This document shows, piece after piece, positions 44,868-57,948 of a DNA stretch of 64,000 bases (its first letter is position 1; the number at the start of each line of letters is the position of its first letter). The DNA is taken from contig OZ020263.1 of assembly GCA_963971285.1 (NCBI GenBank), positions 1-64,000 of the forward strand, read 5' to 3'. The translations under genes and the position numbers were made by a program. This DNA is from Astropecten irregularis (taxonomy: Eukaryota > Echinodermata > Asteroidea > Paxillosida > Astropectinidae). The notes under the pieces are model-generated. The model was not told the origin of the DNA. It ran no database searches and saw only the letters and a list, made by a program, of their open reading frames with translations.

Positions 44868-47800
44868 CTACTTTTCATCTGATGGCTCCATTGCATTCTT
44901 GATACTTGCTGCCGTTTTCAAAACGGACACATTTGGCGACTCCATGTTGTAGTATTCTGTGGCAGTATGTTCTGTATGTCCGAGTGTCCTTGCGAGGCCC
45001 CTGCAACACAGAGACAGAAAGAGACAGAAATAGTCAGATGTATGTCAGGTCGCAATTTCTAACCACCTCACAGGGGAGCGACTAGTTGTCTTCAATGCCA
45101 TCTGGATTCGGCTGCAGTTTTCAACACTGTCAGGTTGTAGTACATCAACTGCAAAAACTGTATGGCCAAGTGTATACTTACAAAACTCCTGCAACAAAGA
45201 GACAGAAAGAGACAGACAAAGACAGATCTAACCTCTCAGGTAAAAATCCTTGCTACACGTACCGTCTGTCGATATCCGGGTCTTTTGCCAGATATGTGAC
45301 GACAGCTTTACGAAGAGCCGTAGCTCTCACTCCTGTGTAGCCAGACACTTTCTGAACAGCCTCAAGGCCCTTTGAGAAATTACTACTATCTATCGGACCT
45401 CCTTCGCTGTTGAAGAACAGATAGTCACCCTTGGGTTTGCAGGGCGCTTTGGGTCTAATCGACTCGATGAACTGCCGTATGATCTTCTTGCTGGTACCCT
45501 CCAAACAAACTCTGTTCAAGATAGCAACAGGTTAGAAACAATAAAATGAAAAGGGTAAGATTTTAAAGTTTGCAAGGTGCATTGATAAATGGGAATAAGT
45601 TTGGGGTAGCGCCAGTTTTGTGAGTTAGTGGGGTTCTGAAAAGAACAAAGGAAGCGCTACTTTTCAGACACTTTGCTCTCTACATCATCCAGGGAAAAAG
45701 CGATAAAAAGGGCATTGCCATCTGTCTTCTGTGACACATATTTTTGAAAAAAAATGCTGGATAGTAGAAATGACCTTAGCACTAGCCCGACGGTCATTGT
45801 CTAGTAAAAATAGCCGCGGGCTAGTAAAATGCACCACTTAGCTAGCCCGGCGGACTAGTAAAAAAAATCGCCGCCACGCCTTAAAATCATGCCGCCACAT
45901 TTACATTTTTTACTGTACAGTAAATAATAACAACAGAAATAATCTGGAAACAATGAGAATCACTTGATTTTCGATTCTAACTTCGAAACTTTCCGATGAT
46001 TTCGCACGAACTGTCAAGTTTGCGACGCGAGGCAACTCAAATTGACATACATTAAACGGATGTACTAAACCGAGCAGCGAGTCGACCGGCCTTGCATGCA
46101 TGCAAACAAACACGTGCACTGCAAGAGACCTACTTTTGCTGCATACGTTCTGCACTGCAAGAGACCTACTTTTGCTGCATACGGTCTACGCACGTGGTAA
46201 CAAATCTAGTTACGCGAAGTTTCGACGAAATTCTTCCAAAAATTCGGCATTTTGAATGAGCTTGCTTTATTCAAATTACATTTTCGATGATTTATCGTAC
46301 ATTCACATGAAATAAGAAGTCATTTTTGGAAATTATGAGGAACAAATGCCTACAAAAAATTGAGTTTGCGATTGCAACTGTTAGCACTTATCTTGGTTTG
46401 CCACACCGGGATTTTACATTAACGTGATGTGCCGTTACGTGTGTGATGGCCGTGATGGGGCTAATGCTTCGTGCGGCCGGTCAACAGTCCGCTCGGTCAT
46501 GCTACCAACGTTACGTACCTTGGTTAACTTGGGAAACTTTTAATGTTCACCTGTTATTGAATGATTTTCGCTCTTAGCTAAGATTTACTTATAATTTGTC
46601 ATCTGTCATCACGTTTGGAATGAATGTAATTTTCTTTTGATTTCTCTGCTAGCTAGGCCCATAAAATAATATTTTTTAATAGGGGACTCTAGTTGTATTG
46701 CAAGATTTAATGTGTTTATTCTCCAGTCAGTCTTTTATTAAAATAACCTTGTGGTAAATTCAATAAAGGGCTAGTAAAACTTGCTGCGGGCTAGTAAAAA
46801 ACTCAATATATTAGCCTGGTGGGCTAGTTAAAAAAAACCTTAAGTGCGAGGCCTCATAATTGAGAGACTCACCTCAAGGAACCATGACTGCTTGAAGTCT
46901 TGTGGACCCGGTTCAAGAGGATCACTGGTTTGTCGTCATCCCAATTCCCATGTGAAGGGGTTAGGGCATCTTGAAGTTTGATGTTTGTCACACCACTTGG
47001 TCGAGAAACAATACCAATGAATGCATGTGCCAGGGCAAGCCTCATAGCTAGGAGGTACCGAGAACGGGGTAAACACTCGTCGCTGCTTTTGGCCTCATGA
47101 AGAACGTCATTAAAGATCTTCATGACTTGCTCCCCAACAAGAATCTTCTTGTATACCTTCTTTAGATCTAGTACAGGGCGATCTCTCTCCTCGTCTTTGG
47201 AGGCACGACTTTCACTTTTCTTCTTGTGCCCGAACTCTGTTAAACGGCCCTTGATAAATGCGACATACTCATTAGACATCTTCACTGAATGCATTGTACT
47301 GGCATATCTTGCAGCCCGACTGAGGTAGTCCAGCTTGTTATACAACGATCCTGCACTACAGCCAATGGCCTGATACCGTGAGACCCATTTGTTGATCAGT
47401 TGCTGTTGTACCAGCAAATTCCATGGCACCTCTTCAGTGGTTGCTATGTTTTTACCTTCATTCCCGAAATAAAGATACTTACTCACCACCTGGACCACTT
47501 CTTTCGGATGATTGGATAATGGCAGGGCTCTCCCTGTGTCCCGAACATATTGCTCAAAATCTTTGAATAGTTCAGTTTGGTACGCCCCATTGAAACCGCC
47601 CAACTCTGCGGCGACTCGAGGCGTACTATGAGCGATATCCTTGGCAGGGGAAACAAAGGACGTGCTTAGACTTGAAAAGGAACGCTGGTGGGTCATGCAA
47701 GTCGCACTGGCAGGTGAAGAAGAAAGATCCTTCTTCAATGCCTGGGAAGGCGGAGGCGATGCCTGGGAAGGCGGAGGCGATGCCCGGGAAGGCGGTGTCG

Positions 47801-50800
47801 AACCTGATGAGGGGGAAGGCAAAGGTGATCGCGAAGCCCTGGATGACAGAGGCGGTCTTGATGCCCGGTAAGACGGAGACGAAGGCGATGCCTGGGACTG
47901 TGTATTCGCTGCCTGGGAAGGTGTCGAACCTGATGAGGGGGAAGGCAAAGGCGATCGCGAAGCCCTGGATGACAGAGGCGGTCTTGATGCCCGGTAAGAC
48001 GGAGGCGACGGCGATGCCTGGGACTGTGTATTCGCTGCCTGGGAAGGTGTCGAACCTGATGAGGGGAAAGGCAAAGGTGATTGCGAAGCCCTGGATGACA
48101 GAGGCGGTCTTGATGCCCGGTAAGACGGAGGCGACGGCAATGCCTGGGACGCTGCCTGGGAAGGCGAACTCTTTGCCGGGGAAGGTGATACAGATGAATA
48201 AGTGCGTTCATGCACCCTAGCCATGTGATTGTAAACATTTGCATATGTTTGCCCAGGCCGGCAGCCTAACGGACAACTCCTGCGGTTGCCGAGTGATGCA
48301 GCTCTCCTTAAGCGTACCTCCCTCAGTTTTGCTAAGACATCCTTCTGGACGTTGTCTTCCATCTGTTCGAATTTCTTCACCAACTCATCCCCTTCATCCA
48401 AGACAACAGACTCTTCGCCTGAAGAAACTTCTTCACTACTACTGTCGGAGCTGGTGAACAGCGTAGGTGTAGTCCGACCTGCAGAGCAAAAAAATTATAA
48501 CTTTTACTGGCAGAATTTCAATCAATAATGGCAATTAAGTGAGAAGCGCCGGGCTCCAAATCAATCTGATGTAAAATTTTGAGCCCCCAAAATGCACATG
48601 GGTCAATAAAAATATTAAAGAAACAAGTGCAAGGCTGCAGGGAAGTATCTCATTCAGTGGCCGTCAAGCTGAACCCTATAAGACATGTACGTAAAAAAGT
48701 ATAAACAGACGCACGGTGGTTTCTGTACTCCAGTAATGGACGACCTAAAAACAAGATGGCGGCCCCCATTAACGTTATAAAATCACAGTCGATCTAATTT
48801 ATTAAAGGTATTATGTTAGATGTACTTACTTAGTCCCAAATTATACTACAGATTTCTGATAGGCAGCCGAAAACTTGGACATTACGTAGGGGGGCACAAT
48901 AAGGACCCCCCCCCCCCCCCCCCCCCGGTCCCCAGAAGTAAATAAAAATAAAAACGGTCCTGGTAGGGTTAACCTACTTTACCTTTCTCTTCTTGTTCTT
49001 TGTCTTCTTCTTCCTCTTCTTGTTCTTCTCCGTCGGAGTCTGACTGTGACGACTCTAAGTCTTGCTTCGAGGTAGGGTCTCTGCTTCGAGGTAGGGTCAG
49101 CTCTTCTTTGTCTTCTTCTTCCTCTTCTTGTTCTTCTCCATCGGAGTCTGACTGTGACGACTCTAAGTCGTGTATTGACGAGAAGCAAAATCTCCGTCTG
49201 CTTCGAGGTAGGGTCAACTCTTCTTTACCTTCCTGTTCTTGTTGTTTGTCTTCTTGTTGTTTTTCTCCGTCTGAGTCTGACTCCGAGTCTTGAATTGTCA
49301 TGGATGAAGCATCTCCTGAATCTTCTGGATCCTCCTTTCCATCGGATTCATCATCCGATGAATAGTCCACCAGACTACCTCCAAGGCCAACTCCAAGACC
49401 CTGAACACTTTGACTTTGACTGAAAGAATGGGTGAAATGAAAAATAAAAAAATAAAAATAAATACTTTGTCTATACCTAGGTCAAACAATGGCAAACACG
49501 GGATTAGACTTTTGAACCATGGTGACCATTATCATTTTAATATCTTTTTTAGGATTATTTTGAGACAGATAGGCCTACTATGAGCGTTTGGTAAACAAAA
49601 ATGCCCCACATTAAAAGTGTTGGTGAACCCATTTGGTGAGATTTTTTGGTCGACGTACCTTTGATCTTCTTGACCGGAAACTCGTACTCGTAGTTTTTTG
49701 GATTGAGTCAACACAAACTCCTCCTGCCAAAAAACAAACACAGGATTTAAGTCATCAATTTGCTTTTTGAACTGCTTCTGTGAAACAACACGAAATATTA
49801 TAATTGTTTGGAATGTTTGGGGGATTAAGTCGGAGCTGTACAGGGTTTTCATAAAGGGTTGTCCCAAAGAGTTGATAAGGGTTGTCAAGGTTGTCACAAA
49901 GAGTTGATAAAGGGTTGTCATTTTATTGTGGCTGATCATATAATATATACAGCCTGCTAACCAATATCTGCCTAAGCATTTATTTACACACAAGGCTGTA
50001 CATGTGCCTACTCAGAAACTTATTGTTTATTAACACATCTGGAAATATTTCAATGGCAACAAATGCATGAAGAAATCACTCACAGAAACACTTTGTATAC
50101 TTTGGTACTTTGGTAGTTTTCCATAATTGAACAATTGAACAAAAAAAGTTACTTCTTGGAAAATAAAAAATACTGAACATAGGCCTAACGTTAAATCAAA
50201 TTTGACAAAAGTACCATGTCTGAAATTGAAAGAATGTTGTCATTGTTGACTAAGCTTCAAAATGATACATAACTTGTTGAAAAAAATGAGCCTGAGTTGA
50301 ATAATAAATTTGCGCTGTAATTTTAGAAAGCAAGCACCCGAGGGGCAGTTGTACGGTGAGGCTTACATTTACATGTAGGGCCTACCACTACCAGTACCAG
50401 TATAAAACACAGTTACACTTACTTACAGACTTTAGTCAACAATAAAAAAATTTTCTTCGACAATTGTTCTCTGCCTAAACGGCAAGAAATCACATCAAAA
50501 TAGCTTTTTAGTAGCAACCTTTGGAGAGAAAATCTCGGAAGTGTTGCTGTGGACGCAATGCGATTTTTTCGCTGGAAATGTACACTTCAAAAAATGCAGT
50601 TTTTCAGGCCAATAATAAACCAAATTAGGCCTAGGCCCCTATGTACACGAAACGTTCCAAAATATGGCTGACTGAGCGTGAATGAAGCAAAGGATTGTGG
50701 GATACATTTCTGGTCTAAAAATAGTCGAAAGGGGGATTTCCCCCGTGACGCACTATGGGCTAAGAAACAAACGAAATGTTATGTCTGACCGATCAATGCT

Positions 50801-50926
50801 GTTTTTCTGACCTTTTATTCTAAAAAAGTGTTTGTGAAACTTCGAATTGAAAGGCATTATGTTCTTACATACCTCCTCAGAATTAGGCCTAGTTGTTCTC
50901 TTTGACTTTTGCGTTTCCATGTCCAT
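44868..50926 (-). CDS. Six-exon tyrosine recombinase (Crypton-like), unit B copy
   Basis: Exons on the minus strand: 50926-50873, 49723-49659, 49419-48983, 48478-46873, 45511-45263 and 45000-44868. The protein is 847 residues, two longer than in unit A, because exon 3 begins with an extra TCAAAG (residues QS repeated). All splice sites, the finger, the Pro/Ser repeats and the catalytic residues (Arg, Lys, Arg, His and Tyr, and the Thr in place of His in the HxxR box) are unchanged. The intron 4 insertion is at about 45763-46845. A substitution in intron 2 and a 2-bp deletion in intron 1 do not touch splice sites. Two intact copies within 24 kb mean either recent duplication or selection on the frame. 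Confidence 0.84.
45085..45188 (-). pseudogene. Relic duplicate of the recombinase last exon, unit B
   Basis: Same decayed exon copy as at 21150-21253, inside intron 5. Confidence 0.62.
45763..46845. mobile_element. Intron 4 insertion with GGGCTAGTAAAA repeats, unit B
   Basis: Counterpart of 21828-22910 with identical edges and the same internal 33-bp duplication. Confidence 0.45.
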
Positions 50927-51080
50927 GATGACAAGCTGGACAGTGAAACTTGGAAGGAATAAATGCCAACGCCGTTTCTCACCTCTCTTCCTTCCTCAGG
51001 CATGTCAGGCCATGCTGCATCTGCGCGCTTCACTAGTTGGAACCAGTTCCTATTGGTACTGGTCCGTGTAACGCCAGATG

Positions 51081-51181
51081 TTAGTCTGGTTACCTACCCA
51101 AAGATTCCCTGACGACTCTTATTAAAAATCTATATTTGACAGACAATAGTCGGGCGTTTTTTGGGTCCGGGAACCAGACTA
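51081..51181. mobile_element. hAT-like miniature transposon, unit B
   Basis: Counterpart of 27142-27242 with both 8-bp GCCAGATG duplications intact (51073-51080 and 51182-51189). One substitution lies inside. Confidence 0.7.
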
Positions 51182-51292
51182 GCCAGATGTGTAACCAAAG
51201 TTGTAACCGCGTCCCCAGGGTGTTTCGAGCAGTACGAGATGGTTGGAAATAAAGTAAACCATGGGGACGAGGTTGCCAAAGTTGTAGTCTTA

Positions 51293-51533
51293 GGCCCTTT
51301 TCCAAACCTCGGCTCCGGCTCCGGCTCAGGCTCCGGCGCTGTCATCCATATGCTGAAAATGTAGGTTGTGGCTTTTCATTGAAGCTGAATCTCTGTTTTC
51401 TTGTTGAAAATAGAGTATCTACTTCCAAACCGTAACCAAAAGCCTCTATTTTGATACCTGTTATTCAAAAATGGAGTCACGAAATGGAGCCGAAGCCGGA
51501 GCCTGAGCCGGAGCCGAGGTTTGGAAAAGGCCC
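51293..51533. mobile_element. PIF/Harbinger-like miniature transposon present only in unit B (241 bp)
   Basis: Unit A has an uninterrupted GTCTTAGCC at 27348-27356. Unit B has GTCTTA, 241 bp, then TTAGCC, so the TTA is duplicated (51290-51292 and 51534-51536). The ends are inverted: GGCCCTTTTCCAAACCTCGG on the left and the reverse complement of GGGCCTTTTCCAAACCTCGG on the right, followed by GGCTCCGG-rich subterminal repeats. GGGCC-type ends with a TTA duplication are characteristic of PIF/Harbinger elements. It has no coding capacity and depends on a transposase elsewhere. The empty site in unit A proves insertion rather than deletion. Confidence 0.85.
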
Positions 51534-52418
51534 TTAGCCAAGGACGTCAGTGATCGATAGTGGATAGTGTAATATAATGCTCTCGTGAACTACATTTTAG
51601 TCCGTGGGCCGAGGCCTTTTTTTCGCTCAACACGCGGTCGGGTCTTCGGAATCTTTTCTAATATATCACATTCGATAGATAAAAAATAACAAATGCATAA
51701 AATGCTTCTTCCCACGCTGGGAAATTGCTCCCAACTTCAAAAAGAATTGTTAAAGACCGAAATAAAATCGAAAATGATAGCAGTGAGAGAGACTAGGAAA
51801 ATACCCAATAGGAAGCGTTGTTTAAGCCGTTGCGGCAGAAGCAGCCAATCAAGCTCCACGTTACATGAACGCAGAAGTAAACAACATGATGTCGTCTGCT
51901 ACGAGTCGATGTCAGACACCGACTGCGTTGAAAATTCCCTAGAAAGACATATTTAGTACTTTATGCACTTTCAAACTGATGGAAGCTTAAGTGCAGCAGG
52001 GTTTACTGACATCTGGAAGACCGTTCTCGACAGGCCAGTATGTCCAGATCACCCGAAATCGCAATTTCCAAGGCCAGTTCATCACTGAACATTGCACCGT
52101 GTGACCGTCGAGACAGGGACGTGCTTATGTCATGTTTAGGGTCCTATTCTAGTCTTTGAAATTGAAGTGGCTTAAATTAGAGTTCAACCTATTAAATAAT
52201 GATCATAAAATGATGTAGGAGTGAGTGTACATGCATCATTTCATGATCATCGGGAGTGGTGTACAACTGCTCGCAACGCATGCCTACTGAAGAACTAGGT
52301 GCACTGTGGATGAACATGTACAGTAATTAAAGATGTGCATCATCCCCTTTATTTTGGGTACTCATTTAGGGTGGCATTACTAATTGAATTAATGAACAAT
52401 TTTTTTCCAAATCTGTAG

Positions 52419-53159
52419 TGCTGGAGTGGGTCAGCCGGGAGCCTCGAGAGCTTCAGCAACAGTAGGCTGTGGAGTGTGGACGTTAGTGAATGGCTGCTGG
52501 ATCTCCCAATCCCAAAGAATGCTGGTTATCATCGGTAAGATAATAATAGGATGGGCTCTATTGGGAGACTTTTGAGAACCGGTCTTCAAGTCAACAACGC
52601 ACGGGCACACACAAACAGCGCAGGCGCAAAACAACGCACGCATGCTCACAATTGCGTGCGCGTGCGCTGTTGACTTGAAGACCGGTTCTCAAAAGTCTCC
52701 CATTACTACACACTCATGTCATGCAATTATTGAATTGTTTAATTAATCATGTAACTGTCAAGTGATTTATATCGGCGAAGAATTTTAGTCGTTACTCATG
52801 CTGTATAGTGTCAGTACATGTCCATGTGATTGAAAACGGATTGAATCTAGGGTTTGTAATTAATAGGAATAAAGCATGGCAGCATTTGGAACTACTGTAT
52901 AGCACAAGTTGCACAACCAAGCGTTGACCTGCAAATTGAAAAGATGTATTACTTTAGCAAATACATGTACAAGTTCATGCATCTGATTACATTTTACTCT
53001 GTTCGTGGAACAAAGGATTATTTTTTTCTCTTGATCCTTTCTTGTGTTTTAGAACCTGAAGCAGCCCAGGAGATACTTCCACCAGTTCCACCCCTGGAAA
53101 AACTAGGAGACTCTGCTCTGATACACAGAGGACTTATGTGCCTGCTGCACAATCAGTGA
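52419..53159 (+). CDS. Partial plus-strand gene, last two exons, unit B
   Basis: Counterpart of 28239-28979, with exons 52419-52534 and 53053-53159. Two substitutions fall in exons: GTT to GCT in the joining frame of the first exon (Val to Ala; silent in the alternative frame) and CCG to CAG in the second (Pro to Gln). Splice sites are intact. Confidence 0.35.
52563..52701. mobile_element. Foldback miniature transposon, unit B
   Basis: Counterpart of 28383-28521 with the same perfect inverted ends and ATT flanks. Confidence 0.75.
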
Positions 53160-53222
53160 ATGTTCTGCCCAGATATACTCTGCATGAAAGAAGGTGCAGA
53201 GCAACAAGGAAGAGAAGACCTG

Positions 53223-53370
53223 GGTAAAGATTTCACTAACGCTTTGCGATCATCGTAAAGCCCAAATCCATCACATAACCGAAAATTGATCGCTACTCTT
53301 TGTAGGAATTTTCTGTTTAGCGATGTATTTGGGCATAGCGATGATCGCAAAGTGTTAGTGAAATCGGCCC
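53223..53370. mobile_element. GGGCCGATTTCAC miniature transposon, left end altered, unit B
   Basis: Counterpart of 29043-29189. The left terminus reads GGGTAAAGATTTCAC instead of GGGCCGATTTCAC, breaking the inverted match, while the right terminus is unchanged. Confidence 0.55.
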
Positions 53371-53856
53371 CTGAACCTCTGGTCACAACGTGCACCACCA
53401 TCAATGCACAAATATTACAAGGATAATATCAATAACTTTTTACTATGTACATGATAATTGAAAAACCCTGTCTCAGATTTGCAACTCTAGTATAGTCTTG
53501 ATCGAAGTACTTCTGTAACAGTGTTGTTATAGACCCAAACATTAATTTCTTGATGGTTATCTAAAAGTTGGCGCGCTCAACAGCCTGTAATTGTTTTGTC
53601 CTACCATGTTAAATGTCAATTCACTAACTAGTTTAAAGCATTCCACACTACTTTAAATGGGCCTGTCATCAGACAGCTGTATTAATGAATTCCATTTTGT
53701 TCACCGTATGCACAATATAAGAGTTGGCCTATATTGATGTATTTTGAAAATCATCAGAAACGCTGGAAACACAACCTCGTAGTAAAGAAAACTGAAATAT
53801 GTAATAACTCTTTTATTTTAAAACAAAAAATAAAGTATTTATTCGACAGAAATCAC

Positions 53857-54177
53857 ATTGAAATTGTATAGACCTTTCTTTTGCAACGTCATGATGTTCT
53901 TTTTTACCAACCAGTATAGGCAAAAGTATGGAAAGCCATCAGTGCAAAACCAAAACAGAATATCGAAACTTTGTATTAAATAAAAAGGAAAATATTCAAA
54001 GCAGTGCTCAATTTGCAGAATTCAACAACGGGAACCATTTGTCTTAAAGAGAATTACCTTAAAAAAATTATTTAGATCAGAATTTATGTCAACAAAATTG
54101 AAGGTTTTTGTAACTTTTGCCGCCCTTGCCAAGCAGAGCGGCTTATTTATCAACAAAGGAAAGGTATATTATTGACA
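53857..54177 (-). pseudogene. Decayed relic of the small membrane-protein gene, unit C
   Basis: Counterpart of 280-600 with one substitution near 53890. Confidence 0.4.
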
Positions 54178-54479
54178 ACTCTAGTGTGACCCATTTCGCT
54201 TGATCGCATCACATAATATTTAAAAACGTTTTTATTATATTTAAAAAGTTTTATACTTGGATAATATATTATATTTAAAGAGTTTTGTACTGTCATATAC
54301 ATTATTTGTATACAAAACGTGCTCAACTTTGAAGTGGGTGAATTTATGCATTTTGGTGTCCAGGGCCCAATTTCATCGAGCTGCTCACGATAGTGCTTAA
54401 ATAATAATAAGAAATACAACTGCCACAAGCGTGGTGTTTTGAAAAGTGCATAATGTTGCTGTTTCCCATCTAACCCACC

Positions 54480-55855
54480 GAAGTGTCGACCGGTGAGATA
54501 GGTCGAGAAAGGTCGACCGGTAAGACAGGTCGACCGCTGAGATATATCGAAGCACGGCGTTCCCGTTTAGTTGGCTCATGGAGGAAGGAAAACAGAGCTC
54601 AACGCGCGCTGAATAATGGTCCCGTACGCTGAGACAGGTCGACCGCTGTACGCATGCCGTGTATCGAAGCGATTCACGGCGTTCCCGTTGGCTCAACGCG
54701 CGCTGAATAGGATGGTCCCGTCCGGTCAGACAGGTCGACCGATCGTGTGCTGCATACATGCCGTTAAATGAAGCGATTCACGGCTTCCACGTGGGCTCAT
54801 CACGCGCTGGATATAGTCCGAGAGCCAGCAGGTTTTAAAGATCAACTCCAACGATTTCAATTCGAGTGCAAAAGGTTTAAAGTCTGCCATGTAGGGCTTC
54901 CTTCATGCTTAGACAAGCACAAGAAGTGCCCCTTAAAGTCACCCAAAGATTCACTTTAATCATAATTCGGAGTGCAAGCATGAAACAAGTGTCAGAACAT
55001 GGAGGTAGAAATCACCCTCCGTGGTCAGAATGATCCTTTCACTACCCTGAATCCAAAAAATACCTGTTAAGAAAATCTATTTATTTATCACACATTCGAT
55101 TCACTTAAAATACTTATATCAGCAAACCTTACGCATACAAAAATTCATAAAATAATTCACAGAATAATTCACAATACGAAGGCAAAGAACGACAATGTTC
55201 AATCTTTGAATCAAACAAATTAAAGGTAATAGCATAGTTTGGTTTTTGTCAAAGAAATGCAGATTCATGGGCAAAAATATCAGGGAAGATGCAGCAACAG
55301 TCATCTGTGAAAATGTCAGTCCCATACGGTGCCCACTTTTTGAGAAAACAGTGAAAACGGACACAGTATTTCTTAAGTCTTTTCTCTTTTATTTTTGATC
55401 TTTTAAAAGATCAAAAAGATTTTCGGTCGTTGATTTACTAATTTCTGGATAAAAACACAATTTCGGGCGGAAACATTTTAACTGTATGTTTCTACCACCA
55501 AGATCTTTATACCCTGTATAATTTATAGGTAAATATGTGAGAATATCTGTTTCGGTATGCTACCAAAGTATGATACTACCTTTAATCAATTTCATTGACT
55601 GATGCTTTTTTCTTTTCTTTTTGAAGGCAAAGAAACGTAGGCCAATCCAAAAATAGCTTCCTCCGAACAAAAGTCACGGCCCTTATATTCAGCGCGCGTT
55701 GAGCCCGTCGGGAACGCCGTGAATCGCTTCGATACACGGTATGTATACACCGGTCGACCTGTCTAAACGGTCGACCTGTCTCAACGGTCGACCTGTCCCA
55801 ACGTTCGACCTGTCTCAAGTCGAGTTGTCCCACCGGTCGACTTGTCTGACATTCC
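54480..55855. mobile_element. GGTCGACC inverted-repeat element, unit C
   Basis: Counterpart of 903-2278 with scattered substitutions (for example near 54713, 55391 and 55502). The change near 55391 introduces a stop in the longest core frame, which argues against that frame being a gene. Confidence 0.55.
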
Positions 55856-55899
55856 TCACAACTTGTCATTAATTCAGAATTGCCAATTTGGCTATCACC

Positions 55900-56136
55900 A
55901 TGCAGTCGAGCGGTGCCGTAGAAAAAGCTACACAGCCCATCTGTATAACTGGACATACATTAAGTAAGGACTTCAACCAAATCTTATTCCAGATGAAGTG
56001 CAAGCACCTTGTGTGCATATTTTGTATGAGGCGGTACGTAATGCCTTTACTTCCGCATGTTCTGTACCCTGCCATGATCCCTCGTCGTGGCGGGCCGTAC
56101 AACTGCCACAAGTGTGGTGTTTTGAAAAGTGCATAA
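55900..56136 (+). CDS. RING-like reading frame, unit C
   Basis: 78 residues, as in units A and B except Glu24 to Asp. All Cys and His ligands visible in A are kept. Confidence 0.4.
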   Translation: MQSSGAVEKATQPICITGHTLSKDFNQILFQMKCKHLVCIFCMRRYVMPLLPHVLYPAMIPRRGGPYNCHKCGVLKSA

Positions 56137-57822
56137 TGTTGCTGTTCCCATCAAACCCACCGAAGTGTGGTGTTTTACAAAGTATGATGGTTGTTTTGGT
56201 TTTCTAGTTCTAGAGTTCTTGTTTTTAAAATTTAAAAATTAATTCGCCGTGATTGGCACCAATCGACTGTAAATATGGTGATCACAATTTTCTAAAGACA
56301 GGTTACAGATACATTGTGTTAATTGAATGCCCCCCCACCCATTAATAACATTAAGGAATTGCTAAAGTGCAAACATTTGCTTAACTGGTCAGCAAGTTAT
56401 TTTATTGACTTTTTCAATTCAAAAAACCCACAAAGATAGGGAGACGGCCAACATAGGGTTAGATAGCTCAGCTCTAAAAAATAGCTTCCCGTAGGCAAAC
56501 AATCGGTCCTTACAGTGCACTTGCATACTCCACAATACTAGGCGGTCTTCGCTTAAAAAGTTAGGACAGGAATACGGCATTTGCCCTGTAAGCAAAGGAT
56601 GGTGATCGCAAGGGTAGAATTTGGCGGTTAACAGAACCATGTAATTGGGCCCAGAACAACTAGTCACTAGCCGTGTCAGCGTAGAATGCCAAGTAATAGT
56701 CGCACAAAGTATGCACGTGCACAAGCAAAAATTCCCTGCCAACCTGTAAATACGCTGTTGTAAGCACGGAATTCCCTAATCCTGTAAATGCTGAATCTTT
56801 GCTTACGGTAACCTGGTTATGAATTTGTACATCATTCTTGTACCTAAGTAGCCCCTCCTAACCTCTTATTCGGAGTAGTGAGAGCACTAGAACACCCATT
56901 AAAAAACATCACCCCTCAACATCAGGGTCCAACTTCATGGCTCTGCTTCCCTTGATTTAAAAAGCCTTCATGGCTCTGCTCATTTAAACAAAATTTTGCA
57001 CTTACGTAAACTGTTTACACGTTAGCGGTTTTTTTTGCTTGTGCGCGTGCATACTCAACAATTGTGGGCAATCTTTGTTTACAAAGTTAGCGCAGAAATT
57101 TGGCATTTGCCCTGTAAGCAAAGAATGGTGATAGCAATAGCAGATTAAGGCGGGTAACAGAACCATGAAAAAAAAAACATTAATTCGATACAAGATTTAA
57201 ATTATTTCTCAGTGGTTGCTTAAAAATAAAACCAACAATTACTGACACACCCCACACCCAAATAAATTACTCCAGATCTCAAACACCATGTTTAAGTATA
57301 AAACTCTTTAGATTAGGCAAAGCTCTTTCAATAGACCATGCGCCCCTTGTTTTAAAAAAATTGCCGAAGTCGTTTCTTACCTATCAGTATGCATGCTTCT
57401 TATTTTCAATAAAATGTGATTACGAAGTGACATCACAGGTCAAATCGTACAAAGACCTGCAACATCACTCCGAAATAAAATTATTAGGCAAAACCCGGAT
57501 GCGCACGCATACCGCAGGCCAGAGAGGCGATGTTTTTGTTTAGCCGTAACAACAAAGGGCACATTGTCTATACAGGTATAACATTACTTTTGAGAAAAAA
57601 AAACATATAAAAAAGGGCATTGATTTGTTGAAAGAATTTAAAAAGTTCTCAGCGATTGCTTACAATTAAAACCAACAATTTCTGACCCACCCAACTTCCA
57701 AATAAATTACGACAAACATCATCCACTGAAATGGTCAGGTCTGAGAGAGGGCTGCAATACACAGTTTAAATTAACAAAGCAGCCACTGACATAAATTTTA
57801 AAAACTTAGTTAAAGAGCACCT

Positions 57823-57948
57823 TTAGATGTCCTCCGCAGAGCTAATTTTATTTTCGCTGATATCTACTTGGGTCAAGTGGGTGGGTTGTATTCTGCCATG
57901 TCCGCTGTCAGGCTGCCGGTACGGCCAAGTTCTTGCCAGATCAGATGC
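57823..57948 (-). other. Candidate 3' exon of the small membrane-protein gene, unit C
   Basis: Same acceptor and 41-codon frame as at 4247-4372. Confidence 0.28.

Larger units (their letters stand above)
29397..53577. repeat. Unit B of the tandem macro-repeat
   Basis: Second copy, offset 29396 from unit A up to the telomeric array and 23935 after it. It has a single copy of the 4.68-kb block and a telomeric array of about 301 bp. In its last 4 kb it carries a 6-bp coding insertion, a 2-bp deletion, a 241-bp miniature transposon absent from unit A, a 3-bp indel and several substitutions. Confidence 0.95.
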
